Shown here one piece after another: positions 57,558-64,000 of a stretch of DNA of 64,000 nucleotides. The number at the start of each line of letters is the position of its first letter. Positions within the stretch are counted from its first letter, which is position 1. The position numbers were made by a program, and so were the translations under genes. The notes beneath the pieces were generated by a model. That model saw only the letters and a list, made by a program, of their open reading frames with translations, ran no database searches and was not told the DNA's origin. Source of the DNA: Gigaspora rosea (Eukaryota > Glomeromycota > Glomeromycetes > Diversisporales > Gigasporaceae); assembly GCA_003550325.1 (NCBI GenBank), contig QKWP01001262.1, positions 32,362-96,361 of the forward strand, given 5' to 3'.

Positions 57558-58262
57558 TTGTAGCGCTATAGCATTATAGCGCTATAGTATTATAGTGCTA
57601 TAGCCTATGATGTAATAATAAAATAGTTAAATAAATTAATGTTATAATAATAAAGTAAAAAAAAACATTTCTAATTTTATTTACTTTTGCTTGCTATTTT
57701 CACCTGACCGCTTTTGCTTGACCACTTCGCATGATCACTTTTTCGCTTGACCATTTTGTGTAACCACTCGCTTGACCACTTTCGCTTAACCATTTTCGCT
57801 TAACTGCTTTTGAGTAACCATTTTCGCTTAAGCATTTACACCCGTTATTACTTAAACTTGATTTATATTGTACGTTTGATACAAATTACATTGATATCAC
57901 TAATATCACGCTCAATACAACGTACGTTTAATCACTTACACTTGATACCACTTAACTTCGATATCACTTACGCTTAATACAAGGTATGTTTAAAAAACAT
58001 TTCTACTTTTGCTTGGCTATTTTCGCCTAATCACTTTTGCTTGACCACTTTCGCATGATCACTTTGATCAATTTCGCTTGAATATTTTGTGTAACCACTT
58101 TTGCTTTACTGCTTTCGCATAACTATTTTCGCTTAATTACTTATGCGTAACACCCATTAATACTTATATTGCTTACATTTACATTTGATATCACTTACAC
58201 TCAATACAACATACATTTAATACTATTTAATATAACTTACATTTGATACCATTTAAATAACT
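57558..58262. repeat. GCTATAG repeats, then CGCTTGACCACTTT tandem repeats
   Basis: 57558-57602 is a run of GCTATAGCATTATAGC units. From 57690 to about 58160 the words (T)TTCGCTTGACCACTTT / TTTTGCTTAACCATTTTCGC repeat every 16-20 bp, changing to TTGATACCACTTAC-type units up to 58262. The array ends just before the FAR1-MULE coding region and may have served as its promoter or as subterminal repeats of its element. Confidence 0.75.
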
Positions 58263-58300
58263 TACATTTGATAGAGATACAAGAAAGTCAAACGCATATA

Positions 58301-61300
58301 ATGTTTCATGATTGGAGTAGTATGATAAATGGAGTTGACGTTAGTAACGATAGACAGAATAATATAATGAATCCTGAAAGTACCTACAATGAACTTTTAG
58401 CAAATACAATGCTCCCCGAATGGGATAATATGGTTAATGGGGTCGATACACTATACAAAAATAATCAATTTGAGTTTAATCTTGGGAATCAAAATGAAAA
58501 TAATTTTGTAGTAAATTCAGAAGCTTACCAGGAAGAATTTCAGATGGATGCAACTTTTCATGAGTGGGATTACGTGGATGATAGATTTGACACACTATAT
58601 ACTGAACATGACATTAGTAATAATGTATTATATCAAAATGCATATGAAAGAAATGATATAGAGAATTTTGAACACAATCAACACCATGAGTTACAAGTAG
58701 GTATGATGTTTCTTGACTGGAACCATGCTATAAGTGAAATTAAAAAGTATGAAAAAAGACAGGGGTTTAAACCACGTTTATATCATATTGAAAAGCTTAA
58801 GAATAGTGATATTCGGAGACGTACCATAGTTGGTAAGCACTTTGGACAACCTGAAATGACAAAAAGTAAAGATCCAAAAAAAGAGACAACAACTAAACAG
58901 ATTGGGTGTACGTGGCAAGTAAATCTGTCATGCCTTGAGAAAGAAAATCCTAACAAAATTGTATACATTGCAAAATTATTAGCGAACATAAAAATCATGA
59001 TCTTAACCAAGCTCGCTACAACTTTCAGAAAAATATAGCATTCACAAAGGAGATGACTGATGATGTTGAGTTTTTTGTAACAAAGATGAATTGTAGCCCC
59101 CAACAAATTTGTAAAGCCCTTGAAAAAAATATTTTGTAAAAGTCTATATGCCAATATTACGACAAGTAATTCAATGATTTCGCCCAAAATTATGGGATTA
59201 TACAAATGATGCTAGTAAATTGTATCAAGAATTATTGAATAAGAAAGAAGTTGATTCCTAATGGTATATCTGAGTAGATTGGCGCCCCAATAGTAAATGT
59301 CTTTAGCGATTATTCTATATGTCTCCTGATCAAATTGAACAATGGCTAGAATTTGGTGATGTTGCTCTAAATGATAATACAAGTGCAACTAATCGTTATG
59401 AGATGGCATTGTTGCTTTTTTTGGTGGTCAATAATCATCTATCTTCTCGACTAGTTGCCAGGCATTAACAGATGATGAAACAAATGAGGTGCATAAATGG
59501 ATACTGCAGCAAATCAAAGAAGCAACACAAGGATCTGCTCCAAAAGTTATTTTCACTGATACTGATCCTGCTTTAATTTCCACAATACATGATGAATTTC
59601 CAACTACAAACACTCTTAACTGCATGTTTCACATTGCACAAAATATTCCTCTCAATCTAAAAAATTGTCTTAAGGACAAATATGAGTTTATAAGAGATTT
59701 CTTTGAAGTTCAACAGATTAACTTCATTACGATCTTTGAATATCAGTGGAAATGCCTACTTGAAAAATATAATAATGAAAATGTAGTTAATTACTTGCAA
59801 TGGCTTTATATTAATAAAGAATCATGGGCAAAATCATTTGTACTTAAATTGTTTACTGCAGGGATGTCATCCACTTTTCAGATTGAAAGCTACAATTCAA
59901 AGATCAAAAGATTAATATTTAATTCCAACATGACTATATTAGAACTTGCAGAAAAATTAACAGCATGTGTTCTTGAAGAAGATAAAAAAACAGAGTACTT
60001 GTTATTTTGTGCGTTAGCTCCTAAAGCAGCTCTAGTTGCAATGGCTAATACTATTCTTCCAAATGTATGCAACATGCTGCACAAGTACATAACTGTAGAA
60101 GTATTGAGAATTCAAGAAGACCAAATAAAACAATCGCTTCAATATCACGCTATGATAATAACTCAAGACGAGCTACAAAGATATCTTACTGTAAGTAAAA
60201 AAAAAGGCATATAATGTTAACTCTTAATTTGGGGGCTTTGCAGTAGAAAGGGCGAATACAACCCCAAAATGAAAAAACATTTTTTATTAAATTCTGGTAA
60301 ATTTCAATGTGATCAACATTTTTCAATTATAAATGAAAGTCAATTTGCATAATAAAAAATCAAGATATGTAATGTAAAAAAAAAGTTGCGCGAGGTCAAA
60401 GCCAAGTGCATCACGAGATTACCCGTTAGTCACATGTTATATTTAACCAATCAAAATCGTGAATTTTGATTAACCCGGATCAGTCCAAAAATCAAAACAA
60501 AGTAATTAAATTCAATTATCTCAAAATTATATATATGAATGTATCCACCCTTTCTACTGCAAAGACCCCATTTGGTTACACAATATAATTAATATTCAAA
60601 GCAAGACCTCACCTTAATACCAAAAAAAAACCCCCTCATAATTAATATTCAGACATTACGTTTTCTGTATCTGCAAATAAATCTCGATGATCCTACCTTA
60701 TTTAATGAAAATCAAAATCTCAATATTGTTACAAGGTCAATGCTTGATTTGGTTGATTTGAACAAGGTTGTTGAAATGTGGAAAGTCCAGTGTGTTATAT
60801 TAAATGAAATACAACATTTTGTAATACTCCTAAATGATGAAACACATTTATGTTCTTGCTTCGACCATTGCAACTGCAAGATTGTTTGTTATCATTACTT
60901 TCAGGTAATGTTATATACATGAGCTGCAACATTCCATATTCAGCTTATTAGATCACAGTGGTTCAATAAAACAAGCAGTAATTCATGCAAGAGCCATTCC
61001 TAGTTGCACAAAAATTTGAAATGGAAAAATCAGTGACTATGGGTTGGAATGGATCAGTTCCTCATCTTAATGCTTTAATTCAAGGCTTGATATATGAAAT
61101 GCAAGATATAAACTGCAAGACTATAAATGTGCGTAAGTTATATAGTGAAGCATGGGGTAAGGCAAGAGCAGCTTTAGCAGTAGCTGTTAGAAGACGTAAT
61201 TATAACTTTATTGCTATTCTTGATTAATATTTGGATGATTGCCAGGAAGTATTATCTTCTAACAGTGATAGCGATGCTTTTTCAGATAATAAAATTGAAG

Positions 61301-61495
61301 CAGGTAGTAATATTAGTAATAAGAAGTTGAATCCAAAAGTGTTGGCAAATCCTTACAAGCGTAAAGCCAGAGGTTGGCCCAAGGGAACTGACAGAATACG
61401 CCGTGCATATGAGCTACCAAAAAAACAAAGTGCAAATTGCACTGTAAAATTTGTGGTAGTACTGGCCATAATCAGGTGACTTGTTCTCAAAAATA
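58301..61495 (+). pseudogene. FAR1-type MULE transposase with SWIM finger and zinc knuckle, decayed
   Basis: Domain order is complete. The N-terminal leader (ATG at 58301) carries three extra copies of a [HPL]-[DE]-W motif. A FAR1-type DNA-binding domain follows (MMFLDWNHAISEIKKYEKRQ, then IRRRTIVGKHFGQPE and GCTWQV). The MULE catalytic core shows FGDVALNDNTSATNRYEMAL, then IFTDTDPALI and FQIESYNSKIKRL, giving the D, D, E positions. An intron (60191-60652) leads to a SWIM finger (HLCSCFDHCNCKIVCYHYF, about 60844-60902). The 3' part has WGKARAALAVAVRRR and a zinc knuckle CKICGSTGHNQVTC (about 61442-61482). Stops and shifts at 59020-59300, 59400-59490, 60920-60985 and 61228 disable it. FAR1/FHY3 proteins descend from such transposases. 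Confidence 0.85.
60232..60569. mobile_element. 338-bp MITE inside a probable intron of the FAR1-MULE gene
   Basis: Ends GGGGCTTTGCAGTAGAAAGG and, in reverse complement, GGGGTCTTTGCAGTAGAAAG. Flanked by ATTTG on both sides (60227-60231, 60570-60574), a 5-bp duplication. A CCAATCAAAATCGTGAATTT segment lies inside. The host exons on each side (to 60190 and from 60653) join in phase. Confidence 0.8.
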
Positions 61496-61984
61496 AGAAA
61501 TATCAAATATTGATTATTGTTGTAAATGATATTGGCAAGTCTATATTACTAAAGACTGATTGAATATTATGTGATACAAAGTCATTTTCAAATTTACAAT
61601 CAATTTCTAGTTTTTTTTGAATTATTTAAGTCACTTAATTGATACAAATAGCAAAAAGTTACATGTACCAATCTAAAAATTTCATTGATTGCAATGCATA
61701 AAGTAAAACATACAAAATCGTTTAACAAGCTTTTAAAAGCGCTTTTTTCTGTGAAATATTTATATTGGTATATATAGTGTTAATTTGAAAAACAGTTTGA
61801 CATTGGCTCTATCTCAAAATTCTGAAAGACAGATTCTTGAAATGATATAATACTGACAAAGTTAGCTAGCATTAGTTATAATGCTAGCTAATTTAGTTAG
61901 TATTATGCCCTTTCAGGGAATTTGTCTTATGGATTTTGTGATAGAACTGTATTGGGTATCGGTTATGTATATCTCAAGCATATT
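61496..61984. other. 3' flank of the FAR1-MULE gene
   Basis: AT-rich; a hairpin GTTAGCTAGCATTAG / ATAATGCTAGCTAAT at 61861-61891. No gene. Confidence 0.45.
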
Positions 61985-61991
61985 AGTTATT

Positions 61992-62212
61992 GTGACAGAT
62001 TAAAATGAAATCAGATTAAAATGAAATTTTTTATTTTTTAAGCAAAATTTTAAAATTTTTTAGGGGACATTTTTGAAGGGTTTTTTTAGCATTAGGGTTA
62101 GGGTTTAGGGTTAGGTTTATTAGTAAACAAGTATATGTGGGTTTTATAAGCTTTAAAGGTGAGCAAGAGAGGTCCCCAGTTTTATTTTAATCTGATTTCA
62201 TTTATCTGCCAC
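61992..62212. mobile_element. 221-bp inverted-repeat MITE with telomere-like centre
   Basis: Ends GTGACAGATTAAAATGAAAT and, in reverse complement, GTGGCAGATAAATGAAATCA, flanked by AGTTATT (61985-61991, 62213-62219). The middle holds TTAGGGTTAGGGTTTAGGGT. A related middle occurs at about 29295-29390. Confidence 0.75.
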
Positions 62213-62457
62213 AGTTATTATCTTACAAATAAAATTTTCACGTACTAATTATAAAGTTCTTTTTCTGAGAACTAACCAATATATTTATACTTATATAATT
62301 ACTTGCATTAGAGTTAAAAAGTTTAAAATTAGAGTTCATGTTAGGGTTAGAAAAGCATATATATAGGGATTAGTAATACTTATTCAGACAATCTATTACT
62401 TGCTATCAAAGTGCTTATGTAAGTTATGTACTAGTAATATAAAATTAAGTACAAATG

Positions 62458-62540
62458 GTTAGGGTTAGGGTCTGAGTTAGGGTCTGGATTAGGGTCTGGG
62501 TTAGAGTCTGGGTTAGAGTCTGGGTTAGGGTCTGGGTTTA
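62458..62540. repeat. 12-bp GGGTCTGGGTTA minisatellite
   Basis: About seven units of (T/A)GGGTCTGGGTTA following a GGTTAGGGTTAGGG start. It looks like expanded telomere-like sequence. The flank 62220-62457 and 62541-62650 holds no gene. Confidence 0.85.
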
Positions 62541-62833
62541 GATATTATATTTTGTTAGTCCATGAAAGGTGGTTACAATAATGGCCAGTATTACTAAAAT
62601 ACACTTAACTAACCCTAACTCAGGCTTATAAGTCATATTTATTAGTCATGTTCTATGTGCGCACCCAAACTTTTTCATATACACTTTTTAATAACTCAAT
62701 GCACAAATTTCGATCATATTAAATATGAAAATACACAGATTCTGATTACTTTATTAAATGCATATAAATTCGCAAAGCTAAGTATTGTTTGCTATTTTAA
62801 AACAAATGATAAAAAAAATACAAATTAAAGAAA

Positions 62834-64000
62834 TTAATTAATCTTTAAATTGATTTTTATGTCGTAACCTTGTGGTGGAGCCTTTGAAGGAAGATTAATT
62901 ACAATAGTATTTTTAATATTTGTTAAAGGTTTTCTCTTTTTGCCGTATTTTTCAATCATTGGAGAATCTGGATTATAAGGTGGCTTAAATGGTGCCAAAA
63001 TAGAAGATGTGAAATATGGATTAGTTCTAACATGAGTTTTGGCCTTTGAATTCTTGACACTTGTTTTTGCTTTATATCGGATGATCGGGTTTTTTGAATT
63101 TCTAAACCGGGTGATTGAATTTCTTGAATTTGATAGCCTGGTGATTGAGCTTCCTGAATTTCAATGTTTAGTGATTGAATTTCTTGAATTTTACTCTTTC
63201 ATGACTGTGTTTTTTGGATTTCAGCATTTAGTGGCTTGTTTTTTTGAATTTCGATATTTGATAATTGAGTAGTTGATAAAATATCTAAATCTACAAATTA
63301 TTAAAAATAAATTTTTCGTAAATTTGAAAAAATCCAAAATTCTCATAAAATTGTAACATCATACCCGATTCATTATCACCATCAATCTCTTCAATCGTAT
63401 TTCCATATCGTTGCTATAATCATATTCGTCAAGGTCCAAATCTTCAAATGAGATCAGAATAAGCATTGCAGTATTTGTGACAGATTGATCATTGCTAATC
63501 TTACAGTATTCAGCTAAACTTTTCTGAGAGCGATGTCCAGAAAAAGATTGAAAATCAGATTTGGAAACACCATTATTTTTTAAAAGCTGAATAGCAGTAC
63601 GTCGACAAGAATGGTTTGTAATTAAATGCTCATTACTAAGATCAATTCCAGTGTTAGATGCAATATTATTCATTATTTTTTTAAGTTTCGAGAAACCTAT
63701 AGGACTTTCTTTAAACCAACGACCCTTTTGCAGATCTTGATAAAAAAGGGTTAATAAATTATAATAATAACGATAAACATGCATGCATATGCATAAGTAG
63801 ATTTATACCTTTTTTGCCTTTACAGGTTTCATGAAATAGAGGATCTTTCGCTAAATTGGAATCTAGTAATGGCAATTTAGACAAATACAAAAGTATATCC
63901 TTTGTAGGTGTATACTTGTTATTAGATGAATCCCGAGGTATAGGTATATGTCGTGAACTAGTTTTGGCATATTTGTTTCGATAGAATGCACTGCCCTAAT
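62834..64000 (-). pseudogene. Crypton-type tyrosine recombinase, copy 2, runs off the window end
   Basis: Inverted relative of copy 1, closely matching it. On the minus strand: the end of exon 1 (64000-63809), an intron 63808-63736, then GRWFKESPIGFSKLKK, ITNHSCRRTAIQLLKNNG and FSGHRSQKSLAEYCKISN, so both the HxxR pair and the His..Tyr pair are present. The first catalytic Arg would lie beyond the window. A one-base loss near 63412 shifts the frame after DEYDYSND. The EIQ-repeat tail follows an intron, with CGA where copy 1 has TGA, and ends at TAA 62834-62836. Mostly open but damaged. The DNA beyond the 3' end (62833-62650) retains the uninterrupted sequence into which the pogo element inserted in copy 1. 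Confidence 0.85.

Overview
The window looks like a gene-poor, repeat-saturated stretch of an AT-rich fungal nuclear genome. The best fit is an arbuscular mycorrhizal fungus of the Glomeromycotina, such as Rhizophagus. The pointers are very high A+T, short phase-consistent GT..AG introns, a Sel1-like repeat protein of the type expanded in these fungi, a Ras-like GTPase fragment, and decayed transposases of several DNA-transposon superfamilies. The species assignment is inference; nothing here is a species marker.

Only three protein genes read as intact: a Sel1-repeat protein (26120-26965), a seven-exon multi-pass membrane protein whose exons all join in phase (34164-35781), and a full-length pogo-like transposase (51377-53155) inside its own 3.16-kb transposon. 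The other coding sequence is decaying: a first pogo-like transposase (50-1463), a Ras-type GTPase fragment (1698-1905, minus), a MULE-like transposase in many small exons (3093-6647), a P-element/THAP9-like gene split in two (7262-8150 and 15370-17135), a kinase tail (about 9257-9411), a FAR1/MULE/SWIM transposase (58301-61495), and two Crypton-type tyrosine recombinases in opposite orientation (48520-50301 plus; 62834-64000 minus, running off the end).

Layout. 1-7 kb: transposase remnants. 7-17 kb: the P-like gene interrupted by a 7.2-kb element with terminal inverted repeats and an 8-bp target duplication; this insert holds a minisatellite, foldback elements and an array of alternating palindromes. 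17-26 kb: AT-rich sequence with a near-perfect 539-bp palindrome and a 296-bp MITE. 26-36 kb: the two host genes, separated by hAT-like and Harbinger-like elements. 36-48 kb: dense non-autonomous elements, a 42-bp minisatellite inside a TIR element, and a GC-richer segment that looks like an A-tailed retroposon. 48-54 kb: a Crypton invaded by the intact pogo element. 54-64 kb: MITEs, palindrome clusters, the FAR1-MULE gene and the second Crypton copy, which shows the pre-insertion state of the pogo target.

The strongest structural results are internally testable. Four elements share AGGACCC termini with 8-bp target duplications. A filled site and an empty site for the pogo transposon lie 9 kb apart. 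The two Crypton copies differ by a CGA-to-TGA nonsense change. The palindrome array at 13.7-15.2 kb is symmetric at two scales. No rRNA, tRNA, CRISPR array or operon was found.
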